The translations under genes were made by a program, and so were the position numbers. A model generated the notes under the pieces. The model did no database searches. It was not told the origin of the DNA and saw only the letters and a list, made by a program, of their open reading frames with translations. Source: Conus ventricosus (lineage: Eukaryota; Mollusca; Gastropoda; Neogastropoda; Conidae). Taken from it: a stretch of 64,000 nt of DNA. The stretch covers positions 74,390,840 through 74,454,839 of the forward strand of contig CM031616.1 in the NCBI GenBank assembly GCA_018398815.1. Direction: 5' to 3'. Shown here piece by piece: positions 33,776 through 45,337 of the stretch. Position 1 is the stretch's first letter, and the number at the start of each line of letters is the position of its first letter.

Positions 33776-34119
33776 CCAGACCGAGTGCCATCAGTGAAAG
33801 AAGACCACGTGGAGTAAAACTGTGAAGCAGGGAATGCAGACAACCTGAGGATTATGTCCAAGACATTGTACGGCAAGTGATGGATTCCTATATACGACAG
33901 CGTGGCAATAATGTAAGCATTTGTGTAAAAACTAACACAGTTCCTACAGTGTTTTGTATGATAACAAATGCATGCAATGTGTGTGTGTGTTTTTTCTTTT
34001 TTTCTTTTCAACAGACAATTGTTTTGTTTTTTTTCTTCAGACATTTTTTTTCCATGGTTGTCATTTTGAACATTTACCAATAAGTATTATACTATAACAA
34101 TTTGGACCACACTGTATAC

Positions 34120-35480
34120 TTACAGTGATGCTGAGTAAACACTAACAGAAGGTTTTGTCAGTGTTGTAACATGTGTGTTCAGAAACTGTTCTTTTCTTGC
34201 AAAAACCACCATTTTGTTTACATCCTGTCCACCCCCTAATGGCCAACAAAACTAGATTATATTATGTAGCACCATAGCTTAGGGTAAAAGGAAAGAGAAG
34301 CTATAAAGTCCAAGTCATATGTCAACAAATAAAAAAACAGTGATTGAGTATTGAACCTACCCCAAATAGTAAACTTATGCCCCTTTCTAGTAGAATTGGG
34401 GTACCCCCAGTAACATACAGATTGTTACACAGAGGGACATTTACTGACAACAATATGAATCCCGATGTTTGTAATGTTGTTGAGCTAACACCAAAAGATA
34501 TTCTGCTGTGTTTAGTGGGCTTTTATTTGCTCAATGTTCTAAAACTCTCACACTGAAAACAAAACAAAAACTGTTTTATATCACATGTTATTAGTGTGAA
34601 CCATCATCACAACAAACAAAACCAATATAGAATGATGTGAAATTGTAGACAAGGGTATAAGTAAGTAATCCACAAAAAATCTAAACGAATAATGTACATG
34701 TTAGTGAACATACCACGAAAAGCATGATTATGCCCTTTTTACCTAAAAAATAGTACCCCCATTATGAGCAGATTGTCATCAGAACAACATTCCTTGGGAT
34801 TTATATGACTGTCATGTGTTAGTGCTGATACTGAACACGCCACTTTTTCATTGTTTACACTGATTTTATATGGTGCAATTTGTTTATGTATACTTGAAAA
34901 CTGTTCTTTTTGTAAAACCACCAATGTATGTATCCCTGTCCATCCCCAATGGCTCACAAAACTACATTATTGTTATATAGCATCAAAGTTTGTGGTATAA
35001 GGAAAGAGAAGCCATAAAATCTAAGTCATATGTAAAGAAAACATAAGCAGTACATGTTCGTGAACATACCGCGAAAAGCATGATTATGCCTCTTTTTACC
35101 TAAAAAATAGTACCCCCAATTATGAGTAAGATTATCATCAAGAACAACATTCCTTGGATTTATATGACTGTCATATGTTAGTGCTGATATCAATAAGTAG
35201 TAAGACCACTTTTCAGTGTTTTGACTCATTCTGTTTGGCGCAATGTGTTTGTGTATACTCGAAAACTGATTATTTTTGGTACATTTTTATAATTATGTCA
35301 ATTTCTGCTGTACTAATTATCAACATAATCAAGCCATTTTGACAGAACATTGCAGACAAATGCATAACAACAAAAACATGCAAAAATCAAAGAGATCTGT
35401 CAAGAAATAAGTGAGCAGCAACCATTTCATTGAACCTACCCAAAAAAGCCAAATTTTTACCACGGCATACAGATTTTCAA
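34120..35480. repeat. About 355-bp tandem repeat, 4 diverged copies
   Basis: Anchors around TTATGCCYCTTTTTACC recur near 34370, 34718, 35076 and 35435. The phrase AAGGAAAGAGAAGC recurs near 34288 and 35000. Divergence is 10-25 percent. The array occupies the right third of the piggyBac relic and has no coding frame of note. Confidence 0.75.
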
Positions 35481-35513
35481 ATGTGCTATTATACTGTGGC
35501 AGTGAAGGGATTA

Positions 35514-35620
35514 GCTTGTTGAGCTGTCACCTGACATAAGTGTCACACACAGTCGTACTGACACAAACTACACACTACAAGACTTATGACTATAACTTGT
35601 TGAGCTGCACATCTGTTTAT
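35514..35620. repeat. Continuation of the repeat split by piggyBac (right part)
   Basis: Repeats CTTGTTGAGCTGT, CATAAGTGTCACACACAGTC and ACTGACACAAACTACACAC from 30726-30845. Confidence 0.75.
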
Positions 35621-35760
35621 TTCAACAGCTGCACTGACCAGCAAAATCTTTGTGGCCAAAAATAAGGAAATAATCCACAAGATAAGCATCAGCTGGCACT
35701 TCTTGACTTCGGCCACAACCAAGTAGGAAATCATTCAGACCTGGGACATGTGTCATGGTC

Positions 35761-37505
35761 CTAAAGCAGTATAGCCAGAGGAACACTGCCTTCAAGTCTC
35801 TTAACATCCTCTTCAGGGTCACTAACATTATCTGCAGGTCTCAAACATCCTCTTCAGGGTCACTAACATCCTCTTCAGGTCACTAAGATCATCTTCAGGG
35901 TCTCCAACATCCTCTTCAGGATCATTAACATTGTCTCCAGGGTCACTAACATCCTCTTCAGGGTCATTAACATTGTCTTCAGGGTCACTAACATCCTCTT
36001 CAGGGTCACTAACATCCTCTTCTGGGTCACGAACATCCTACTTCACTGGGTCACTAACATTGTCTTCAGGGTCACTAACATCCTCTTCTGGGTCACTAAC
36101 ATTGTCTTCAGGTCACGAACATCCTCTTCTGGGTCACTAACATTGTCTTCAGGGTCACTAACATCCTCTTCTGGGTCTTAACATTGTCTTCAGGGTCACT
36201 AATATCCTCTTCAGGGTCACTAACATTGTCCTCTGGGTCACTAACATTGTCTTCAGGGTCACTAACATCGTCTTCAGGTCACTAACATCCTCTTCTGGGT
36301 CACTAACATTGTCTTCAGGGTCACTAACATCCTCTTCAGGTCACTAACAGTCTTCAGGGTCACTAACATTGTCTCAGGGTCACTAATATCCTCTTCAGGA
36401 TCACTAACATCGTCTCAGGGTCACTAACATTGTCTTCAGGGTCACTAACAGTCTTCAGGGTCACTAACATTGTCTTCAGGGTCACTAACACCCTCTTCAG
36501 GGTCACTAACATTGTCTTCAGGGTAACTAACATCCTCTTCAGGGTCACTAACATTGTCTTCAGGGTCACGAATATCCTCTTCAGGGTCACTAACATCCTC
36601 TTCAGGGTCACTAACATCCTCTTCAGGGTCTCTAACATCCTCTTCTGGGTCACTAACATTGTCTTCAGGGTCACTAACATCCTCTTCAGGTCTCTAACAT
36701 CCTCTTCTGAGTCACTAACATCCTCTTTAGGGTCTCTAACATCCTCTTCAGGGTCACTAACACACCCTCTTCAGGGTCACTAACATCCTCTTCGGGTAAC
36801 TAACATCCTCTTCTGGGTCACTAACATTGTCTTCAGGATCACTAACATTGTCTCTGGGTAACTAACATCCTCTTCTGGGTCACTAACATCCTCTTCTGGG
36901 TCACTAACATTGTCTTCAGGGTCACTAACATTGTCTTCAGGGAACTAACATCCTCTTCAGGGTAACTAACATCCTCTTCTGGGTCACTAACATCCTCTTA
37001 AGGGTCACTAACATCCTCTTCAGGGTCACTAACATAGTCTTCAGGGTCACTAACATAGTCTTCAGGTCCACTAACATTGTCTTCAGGGTCCACTAACATA
37101 GTCTTCAGGGTCACTAACATAGTCTTCAGGGTCACTAACATTGTCCTCTGGGTCACTAACATCGTCTTCAGGGTCACTAACATCGTCTTCAGGGTCACTA
37201 ACATCATCTTCTGGTCACTACATAGTCTTCAGGGTCACTAACATCCTCTTCTGGGTCACTAACATTGTCTTCAGGGTCAGTAACATCCTCTTCAGGGTCA
37301 CTAACAGTCTTCAGGGTCACTAACATTGTCTTCAGGGTCACTAATATCCTCTTCAGGATCACTAACATCGTCTTCAGGGTCACTAACATAGTTCATCAGG
37401 GTCACTATCATCATCTTCAGGGTCACTAACAGTCTTCTGGGTCACTAACATAGCCTTCAGGGTCACTAACATAGTCTTCAGGGTCACTAACAGTCTTCAG
37501 GGTCA
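35761..37505 (-). repeat. 21-bp array (GGTCACTAACATCCTCTTCAG)
   Basis: About 80 units, in two main types ending CATCCTCTTCAG and CATTGTCTTCAG. On the minus strand one frame reads SDPEDNV/SDPEEDV heptads continuing the ORF at 37506-37832, and exits into a short unique tail with a stop at 35761. However, a recurrent 19-bp unit (AACAGTCTTCAG) shifts the frame and occurs at least six times, so the array is not one open reading frame as given. Confidence 0.85.
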
Positions 37506-37832
37506 CTAACAGTCTTCAGAGTCACTAACATAGTCTTCAGGGTCACTAACATTGTCTTCAGGGTCATTAACATTGTCTTCAGGGTCACTAAGATCATCTT
37601 CAGGGTCACTAGCATCATCAGCACAGTCTCCCCCTATTTCAATAATGAACTTGGCATCTTCCTCTTCTTCAGAAAGCTCGATTTCATGGGAAATTCCTGC
37701 TTGACTGTAAAACATGAATTTCTCCTCCTCAACAAGGCAGCTACTCACCCCACACAGGACAGAAACGGTTCTACTACGCTCAGAGAGGAATGGTTTCTTC
37801 ATCGCCAGTGCCAACAGCAGGAGCAGCGTCAT
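37506..37832 (-). CDS. Acidic protein N-terminus with SDPEDNV repeats
   Basis: 108 codons. The first 10-12 residues are Leu/Ala-rich and signal-like, though short of a typical signal peptide. A unique region of about 55 residues follows, with two cysteines, then an acidic run ELSEEEEDAKF and five heptads of the form S/N-D-P-E-D-N/Y-V. It stops where a 19-bp repeat unit shifts the frame. Highly acidic Asp/Glu/Ser/Pro repeat proteins occur in matrices, chaperones and chromatin proteins; no assignment is possible. An internal Met at residue 11 is an alternative start. It may be a decayed gene or a single exon. Confidence 0.4.
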   Translation of the reverse strand: MTLLLLLALAMKKPFLSERSRTVSVLCGVSSCLVEEEKFMFYSQAGISHEIELSEEEEDAKFIIEIGGDCADDASDPEDDLSDPEDNVNDPEDNVSDPEDYVSDSEDC

Positions 37833-37849
37833 TCACATGTACGGTAGTC

Positions 37850-39780
37850 AACAAAGAAGTATCTATCCATCTCTATCTGTCAATCATAATGTATAGCAGT
37901 CAACAAAGAAGTATGTATCTATCCATCTCTATCTGTCAATCATAATGTATAGCAGTCAACAAAGAAGTAAGTATCTATCCATCTCTATCTGTCCATCGTA
38001 ATGTACAGCAGTCAACAAGAAGTATCTATCCATCTGTCTGTCCATCGTAATGTATAGCAGTTAACAAAGAAGTAGTTATCTATCCATCACTATCTGTCCA
38101 TCATAATGTACAGTAGTCAACAAAGAAGTAGTTATCTATCCATCTCTATCTGTCCATCGTAATGTATAGCAGTCACAAAAAAGTATGTATCTATCCATCT
38201 CTCTCTGTACATCGTAATGTATAGCAGCCAAGAAACAAGTAGGTATCTATCCATCTCTATCTGTCCATCATAATGTACAGCACTCAACAAAGAATTATCT
38301 ACCCATCTCTATCTGTCCATCATAATGTACAGCAGTCAACAAAAGAAGTATCTACCCATCTCTATCTGTTCATCATAATGTATAGTAGTCAACAAAGAAT
38401 TATCTACACATCTCTATCTGTTCATCGTAATGTACAACAGTTCAACAAAGAAGTATTTATCCATCTCTATCTGTCCATCATAATGTACAGCAGTCAACAA
38501 AAGAATTATCTACCCTCTCTATCTGTCCATTGTAATGTATAGCATGTCAACAAAGAATCATGCATCTACCCCATCTCTATCTGTCCATCGTAATGTATAA
38601 CATCAACAAAGAATTATCTACCCATCAATATCTGTTCATTGTAACGTACAACAGTCAACAAAGAAGCATCTATCCATCTCTATCTGTCCATCATAATGTA
38701 TAGCAATCAACAAAGAATTATCTTCCCATCTCTCTCTGTCCATCATAATGTACAGCAGTCAACAAAAGAAGTATCTATCCATCTCTATCTGTTCATCATA
38801 ATGTATAGTAGTCAACAAAGAATTATCTACCCATCTCTATCTGTCCATTGTAATGTACAACAGTCAACAAAATAAGTAATCTATCCATCTCTATCTGTCC
38901 ATCATAATGTAAAAGCAGTCAACAAAAGAATTATCTACCCATCTCTATCTGTCCATGTAATGTATAGCAGTCAACAAAGAAGTATGCATCTATCCATCTC
39001 TATCTGTCCATCGTAATGTATAACAGTCAACAAAGAATTATCTACCCACCTCTATCTGTTCATCGAAATGTACAACAGTCAACAAAGAAGTATCTATCCA
39101 TCTCTACTGTCCACCATAATGTATAGCAGTCAACAAAGAATTATCTACCCATCTCTATCTGTTCATCGAAATGTACAACAGTCAACAAAAAGAAGTATCT
39201 ATCCATCTCTATCTGTCGATCATAATGTACAGCAGTCAACAAAAGAATTATCTACCGATCTCTATTTGTCCATTGTAATGTATAGCAGTCAACAAAGAAG
39301 TATGTATCTATCCATCTACAGCCCTGATGTGGCCCTTGCGGTCGGCTGGGCTAAAAGCAACATTATCTTATCTTATCTATCCATCTCATCTGTCCATCGT
39401 AATGTATAACAGTCAACAAAGAAGTATGTAGCTATCCATCTCTATCTATCCATTGTAATGTATACCAGGCAACAGTGAAGTATGTACCTATTCATCTCTA
39501 TCTGTCCATCGTAATGTATAGCAGTCAACAAAGAAGTTTCTATCCATGTCTATCTGTCCATTGTAATGTATACCAGGCAACAAAGATGTATCTATCCATC
39601 TCTATCTGTCCAAAGTAATGTATAGCAGTCAACAAAGAAGTAGTGATCTATCCATCTCTATCTGTCCATCGTAATGTATAGCAGTCAACAAAGAAGTATG
39701 TATCTATCCATCTCTATCTGTCCATCGTAATGTATAGCAGTCAACAAGTAGTATTTATCTATCCATCTCTATCTATCCAT
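37850..39780. repeat. 52-bp satellite (ATGTATAGCAGTCAACAAAG)
   Basis: About 36 units, with a second half AAGTATCTATCCATCTCTAT and CTGTCCATCGTA, and a common 56-bp variant with a GTAT insertion. It ends in (ATCT)n. It begins immediately upstream of the acidic ORF on the minus strand. Confidence 0.9.
39314..39368 (+). mobile_element. SINE tail fragment inside the 52-bp satellite
   Basis: CAGCCCTGATGTGGCCCTT and GCAACATTATCTTATC match the 3' region of the SINE at 5785-6165. It interrupts a satellite unit and marks an insertion or template switch. Confidence 0.6.
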
Positions 39781-39789
39781 CTACATCTA

Positions 39790-39854
39790 TCTATATATCT
39801 ATCTCTACCTATCTGTGTGTGTGCATGTGTGCATGTGTGTGTGTGTGTGTGTGT

Positions 39855-39896
<42 letters not shown>

Positions 39897-40017
39897 TGTA
39901 CTTTGTGTGTTGTTGTTCTTCCGTTTAACGTCTTCCCACATAAAGTGATTTCAGACAGTTTGTAGTGATAGAGTGTATGATGAAAGAAGTACGAGTGCTT
40001 TGCAACTATTTGTGTGT

Positions 40018-40053
<36 letters not shown>

Positions 40054-40180
40054 GTGTGTGAAAATGTGTGTGTGAAAATGTTTTGCGAGTGTGTATGTGT
40101 GTGTGTGAGTGTGCGCGCGCGCGCGCGCATGCGCGCGCGTGCGTGCGTGCGTGTGTGTGTGTGTGTGTTGTGCGAGTGTG
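39790..40180. repeat. GT and GCGC microsatellites
   Basis: (GT)n at 39818-39900 and 40013-40060, alternating (GC)n at 40113-40140, which could adopt Z-DNA, then (GCGT)n and (GT)n. From 40190 to 40650 I see AT-rich sequence and no gene. Confidence 0.9.
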
Positions 40181-40650
40181 TTAAGAGAGAAGTTTATGAT
40201 AGGGTTTTTTCAGTGTGCCACAGTTTTTCAAAGAAATACAGTAATTTCACCATGTCCAGTGGAACTAGTTTTCTGTTCTTCAATAGGTCTCTGCACTAGA
40301 GGTGTATCTGATGAAGTTGGAAGCAGTCCTTTGAATGATGTCTTCGTTTCAGCACATTTTCCAGTGTTGACGTGGTCATATTTTTCCAGTTTTGGACACT
40401 TCAATTAAGCGTGTAGTTGAGGAGTTAAAGAGTGTATATAATACAATCTTATGTTGTATCTTAGTTGTAAGTGGTATCATACTAATGATCGAATTTGATA
40501 AAGATGAGCGTATGTTTGTTCAAATGAGTTGGTGGAGAAAAAAAAAAGTTAAGTTATAATTCAAAGGAATATTCCAACTGGGCTTTGTAATAAATGTTTA
40601 CAAATTAAACACATGAAAAAACAGTTATTTAACATGTAGGGCAAGTTCAG

Positions 40651-40995
40651 TTAAGTCGATCCATAAGATAAAATTTCAGCACCTTCCCTTTGCACTACTG
40701 TTTTTGTTCTTGCACAGTTCAATAACAGATGACTTACACTGAGAGGTTCCCCACACATACATGAGACATTTTTGCAGTATTTAGTTCGAGGTGAATTTAA
40801 TCGCATGCGATGAATTAAGCTTTCTACGTCTCTGGAAATTGGAGTTTGGATTTTTCTTAATTCTGTTTTGGGGTTAATATCAGGGTTTGGTTTAACACAC
40901 ATTTTATAATATAGACAATCTGTGTTTTTCAATAAATGTTTAAATCTGTCGTTTGATGCTTTATTTATCAGTGCATAACATTCTGACAAATTCAA
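40651..40995 (-). pseudogene. LINE ORF2 C-terminus with zinc knuckle (I/Nimb-like)
   Basis: 115 codons, ending in a natural stop followed by an AT-rich 3' region. Near the C-terminus, RMRLNSPRTKYCK is followed by CMCGEPLSVSHLLLNC, a C-x-C-x8-H-x4-C motif that typically closes the polymerase of I/Jockey-type LINEs with RNase H. It is truncated at its 5' side by the (GT)n block at 41010. It is the only LINE piece seen on the minus strand. Confidence 0.65.
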
Positions 40996-41007
40996 ATCTA
41001 TACTGCA

Positions 41008-41037
41008 TGAAGTGTGTGTGTCTGCATGTGTGTGTGT

Positions 41038-41069
<32 letters not shown>

Positions 41070-41082
41070 TTTTTGTGAGTGT

Positions 41083-41148
<66 letters not shown>

Positions 41149-41195
41149 TGTGCATTATGCATGCAATCAACAGGTTTCAATTAGTGTCTGTGTGA

Positions 41196-41272
<77 letters not shown>

Positions 41273-41330
41273 TTGCGTGTGTCCATATGTTTGTGTGAAC
41301 TGGTGAATGAATGTGTGTGTGCATGTTGAT
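41008..41330. repeat. GT microsatellites
   Basis: Two (GT)n blocks, 41010-41150 and 41203-41320, separated by a short unique segment. Confidence 0.95.
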
Positions 41331-41525
41331 AAGAGTGTGTCAGTGAATAGGAAATGTACACACAAACCTTTCTGAGCGCATGTGTTTTAAGGGACACAAA
41401 AAACAACTTCCCCCACCTCTTGGTAGAAAAGGAGTGTGCATTCACACACGTCACAGTAACACGACCGATCCCAAAACACTTCCAAGACGTGATGATGTCA
41501 CAGAGGGCCAGACTGCACGCCGCCT

Positions 41526-41752
41526 TCAGCGTGAAGTGACAACGATCTTGAACGGCTTGGGAACATGAGTACCTGCGATGCCTACTTCGTAGCCAGGGTC
41601 AAAGGTCGCTCCCTCAGGCAGGGTGATGGTGAAGCGTTTGAGGTAACAGGCCAGCAGCAGCAGCAGTTCCGGTTTGGCCACGCTCTCTCCCAGACACATC
41701 CTCCGCCCCGCAGAGAATGGCATCCAGGCCTTGGGCGTCGGCTTCAGCTTGC
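41526..41752 (-). CDS. Cytochrome P450, last coding exon (heme-binding)
   Basis: The minus-strand acceptor is TGTACAG|GC at 41753. The exon starts with two bases of a split Gly codon, and the stop is at 41528-41526. It encodes KLKPTPKAWMPFSAGRRMCL then GE. The signature F-S-A-G-R-R-M-C-L-G is the P450 Cys-ligand loop (FxxGxRxCxG), followed by the L-helix and a beta-rich C-terminus ending in KIVVTSR. About 75 residues. The composition matches the 5' exons at 9438 and 15003, including the CYP17/CYP1-like style of the clan. It is on the opposite strand to those exons, most easily explained by a wrongly oriented contig. Confidence 0.88.
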
Positions 41753-42393
41753 CTGTACACACACACACACACGCACGCATACACGCACACACACATGCAT
41801 GTACTCATGCATACACATACATGCATGCACACGCACGCATGTATGCACATGCACATACACACACACACACATATCACACACACATACACATAGGCACATG
41901 CACACACATACACAAACACACACCAAAATACAATTATTTTACAGATGTTTGTCCACTGACATACACAACACCCCCAAACTCTAGAGCCTCGATTCACAGC
42001 AACCGTGGCTCTGAACTTAAAAATTATAAATCAACAAAATATATATCCCAAACAAAATTCAGTTTTCATCCATTTCCTTTCCAACCCCTCCCTCCCCCCC
42101 TCCCCATCACATTTGAAAGATGACACATATTTTCTTCTGCAGCAGTTCATGCTTTGATTAACACAGACACAGACAATCCTTCCCCAAAAAAAGAGACTTT
42201 TTTGATTAAAACAAAATGGACGAAAGCCCTTGAAGTATGACTTGCATGTAATGGGGCATTCTATGAATTCTACCGCGCCACTCAAACAAAGAAGACAGGA
42301 AAGGATAAAGAAGGGAGACAGAGAAAGAAGAGAGACAGAGACAAAGTAAAGGAAACAGGGTGACAGAGAGACCGAAACAGAGATAGACTTCAC
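41753..42393 (-). other. Intron between the last two P450 exons
   Basis: GTGAAG donor at 42393, phase 1. It contains CA/CATG-rich repeats at 41757-41930 and a GA-rich stretch at 42290-42380. I see nothing coding. Confidence 0.75.
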
Positions 42394-42493
42394 CTTCATC
42401 ATCGAGAAATCGTTCTGGTTTAAATGCATGGGGCTCGTCCCACAGCTTAGGGTCATGGGTCACCGCCCAGAGGTTCACCATTACCAAAGTGTC
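42394..42493 (-). CDS. Cytochrome P450, penultimate exon (PERF motif)
   Basis: The minus strand reads TCTCCCAG|GAC at 42494, then 100 bases ending GAAG|GTGAAG. Phase is 0 at entry and 1 at exit, which joins the exon at 41752 exactly (DDEG-KLKP). It encodes [18 protein letters not shown] and [10 protein letters not shown], the beta region and PERF element that pairs with the K-helix ExxR. The K-helix itself is not in this exon. About 65 codons between residue 349 (end of exon 2) and this exon are missing from the window. Confidence 0.85.
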
Positions 42494-42660
42494 CTGGGAG
42501 AAACCAATTCATTAACCATGGTGTTACCACATAGACGTTCACCATTACCATGGTGAGAAACCAACAGAATTCATTAATCAGGATGTAACCATCTACAGTG
42601 TCACCATTACTATAATGTGAAACCAAAATAATTCATCAATCATGGTGTCACTGCCAAGAT
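42472..42660. repeat. 63-bp tandem triplication spanning the exon acceptor
   Basis: GGTTCACCATTACC with GAGAAACCAA and AATTCATTAA recurs three times (42472, 42536 and about 42600), diverged. The first unit includes the first 22 bases of the exon and its CAG; the others have lost the splice AG. Confidence 0.65.
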
Positions 42661-42714
42661 GTGCAGGTGGGATGTATTGGCTGAGTCAAAGAAGTGAAGA
42701 AAAAACAGAAAAAA

Positions 42715-42716
42715 GA

Positions 42717-42768
<52 letters not shown>

Positions 42769-42975
42769 ATGGAGACAAGAAAGAAAAGAAAACAGTAAAG
42801 GAGAAAGAGAGAGAGAGAAAAAGAGAAAGAGAGAGAGAGAAAAAGAGAGAAAGAGAGAGAGAGAGAAAGAGAGAGAGAGGACATGGAAACAAGAAAGAAA
42901 AGAAAAACAGTAAAAAGGAGAAAGAGAGAGAGAAAAAGAGAAAGAGAGAGAGAGAGAGACATGGAAACAAGAAGG
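42715..42975. repeat. GA microsatellite
   Basis: (GA)n with AAAGAGAGA and GGACATGGARACAAGAAAGA spacers repeated three times. The ORFs here (RERERE/SLSLSL) are artefacts. Confidence 0.95.
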
Positions 42976-43059
42976 AAAAGAAAGTGGTAAAGACATGCAA
43001 AGCACTATCAAGAAAGAAAAGTATGGTACACGTGGATGTGCATCACCTGACGCTCCAAA

Positions 43060-44059
43060 NNNNNNNNNNNNNNNNNNNNNNNNNNNNNNNNNNNNNNNNN
43101 NNNNNNNNNNNNNNNNNNNNNNNNNNNNNNNNNNNNNNNNNNNNNNNNNNNNNNNNNNNNNNNNNNNNNNNNNNNNNNNNNNNNNNNNNNNNNNNNNNNN
43201 NNNNNNNNNNNNNNNNNNNNNNNNNNNNNNNNNNNNNNNNNNNNNNNNNNNNNNNNNNNNNNNNNNNNNNNNNNNNNNNNNNNNNNNNNNNNNNNNNNNN
43301 NNNNNNNNNNNNNNNNNNNNNNNNNNNNNNNNNNNNNNNNNNNNNNNNNNNNNNNNNNNNNNNNNNNNNNNNNNNNNNNNNNNNNNNNNNNNNNNNNNNN
43401 NNNNNNNNNNNNNNNNNNNNNNNNNNNNNNNNNNNNNNNNNNNNNNNNNNNNNNNNNNNNNNNNNNNNNNNNNNNNNNNNNNNNNNNNNNNNNNNNNNNN
43501 NNNNNNNNNNNNNNNNNNNNNNNNNNNNNNNNNNNNNNNNNNNNNNNNNNNNNNNNNNNNNNNNNNNNNNNNNNNNNNNNNNNNNNNNNNNNNNNNNNNN
43601 NNNNNNNNNNNNNNNNNNNNNNNNNNNNNNNNNNNNNNNNNNNNNNNNNNNNNNNNNNNNNNNNNNNNNNNNNNNNNNNNNNNNNNNNNNNNNNNNNNNN
43701 NNNNNNNNNNNNNNNNNNNNNNNNNNNNNNNNNNNNNNNNNNNNNNNNNNNNNNNNNNNNNNNNNNNNNNNNNNNNNNNNNNNNNNNNNNNNNNNNNNNN
43801 NNNNNNNNNNNNNNNNNNNNNNNNNNNNNNNNNNNNNNNNNNNNNNNNNNNNNNNNNNNNNNNNNNNNNNNNNNNNNNNNNNNNNNNNNNNNNNNNNNNN
43901 NNNNNNNNNNNNNNNNNNNNNNNNNNNNNNNNNNNNNNNNNNNNNNNNNNNNNNNNNNNNNNNNNNNNNNNNNNNNNNNNNNNNNNNNNNNNNNNNNNNN
44001 NNNNNNNNNNNNNNNNNNNNNNNNNNNNNNNNNNNNNNNNNNNNNNNNNNNNNNNNNNN
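43060..44059. other. Assembly gap of exactly 1000 N
   Basis: A fixed-length scaffold gap between contig 2 and contig 3. The missing P450 K-helix exon should lie near it if contig 2 is reversed. Confidence 0.99.
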
Positions 44060-44159
44060 TCTTTTTCTTCTAACGTTCTGCCACGTACATCCAGGGCACC
44101 TCGGGCTTGGCATGACGTTGACCTATTCAGGTCAACAGCAGCAACTCTGCAGTGAAAGT

Positions 44160-44191
<32 letters not shown>

Positions 44192-44300
44192 TGCGTCAAC
44201 CTCCCTAAAGTGTCAGAATAATCAACCTGATGATTGTGGACACTCCACGGATGAAGATGAAGATAACATCAACGCTCGTAGTTTTACCTTATGGGCCTAG
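44060..44300 (+). pseudogene. LINE 3' end, copy B
   Basis: Equivalent to 5057-5330: a terminal polymerase fragment with errors, a T tract at 44160-44190, then the GATGAAGATGAAGAT tail. Between 44310 and 44750 I see no gene. Confidence 0.6.
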
Positions 44301-44752
44301 ACTTCCATCTTTCTTCCTCAAAAGTAACTTCAGTCATGTTGGCTTATTTACCTTCAATTTTTTCAATTTTTTTTTTTCTGGGTAATTTTCTTTCCATTTG
44401 CTTGTTATGTCAGTAACTTCATCCTTTTTCAATGTTTGATTGAAACAGTTTGCTTTGAAATATACCACTAATTTTATTGGAATCGAGTGGAATGTGTTCT
44501 GAATATTTTGTTCAACCAGACTACCTTTGACATTCTATAGAAGCAAATGTTCACTTATTGGGAGTGGGATGTGAAAGAAAATTTGTCATTTGAACAAAAA
44601 ATCCAACCACGGTCAATACATCACTGAGATAGGTATGCATGCCCACACAAACAATGTGATGACATTGGAACAGTGCTGAGTCACTTCAGTGGTGTTCCTT
44701 GGTGCCTTTTCTGATCTGATCTACTTTGGACGCCACCTACTGGCCCTCCACT

Positions 44753-45135
44753 GATGGCAATATTGCTTAGTCATGGCGCCAGCATGAGTGAGCACCAGAC
44801 AGAGAGATAATGTTGCTTTTGGTCCAGCCAACCACAAAGGGCCACATCAGGGCTGTCACCATGGTGAAGTAAGTGTCTGAAGGCCCTGCCAGAGGGCGCC
44901 ACTGTCTATGTCCCCATGAAGTTTTGATACTGATGACCTCCACATCAACTCGCCCAAATGAAAAATGTGGGGAGGAAATTGATTGAAGCTACCATGAGAG
45001 CAGGGTGTGAGTGGCCACAGAATTTGAGACTTTTTTATATATATATATTTTTTTTTATTGCTGATTGATAAGGAAGAAGAGGATGTATGGAGTTCCGTTT
45101 TGGTCTGAGACTGCATGAAGGGCTGCTCTCTTGTC
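44753..45135 (-). mobile_element. SINE body and tail, copy B
   Basis: Same as 5785-6165, with three single-base differences or deletions. Confidence 0.7.
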
Positions 45136-45337
45136 TGATCTTCATTATATGTATATATGATAATTGTGATTATATACATAATGGCGTGTTTCTGCTGTGT
45201 AACTTAATCACCGTTATATACATATAAAATGTATTGTTTACATTTATAATGAATTGTTTACCTGAATATGTCATGATTTAGAAGCTTCCATTGAAAAATG
45301 ATTATATGGACATAAACCACACTGTTTCCCTGTAGAA

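Larger units (their letters stand above)
30846..35513 (+). mobile_element. piggyBac-family transposon relic (about 4.7 kb)
   Basis: The left end is TTAA followed by CCCGTTCCCTGCC. The right end is GGCAGTGAAGGG then ATTAG, a slightly decayed inverted copy (CCC-TTCACTGCC on the other strand) next to a degenerate TTAA. TTAA targets and CCC ends are piggyBac hallmarks. The same host repeat continues on both sides (30726-30845 and 35514-35620). Inside are a broken transposase, another transposon and about four copies of a 355-bp repeat. Confidence 0.75.

Noticed and set aside
36363..37389. MLVTLK and VTNILFR repeat ORFs in the 21-bp array
   Set aside because: Shadow frames of a period divisible by three; only the SDPEDNV frame connects with unique sequence.
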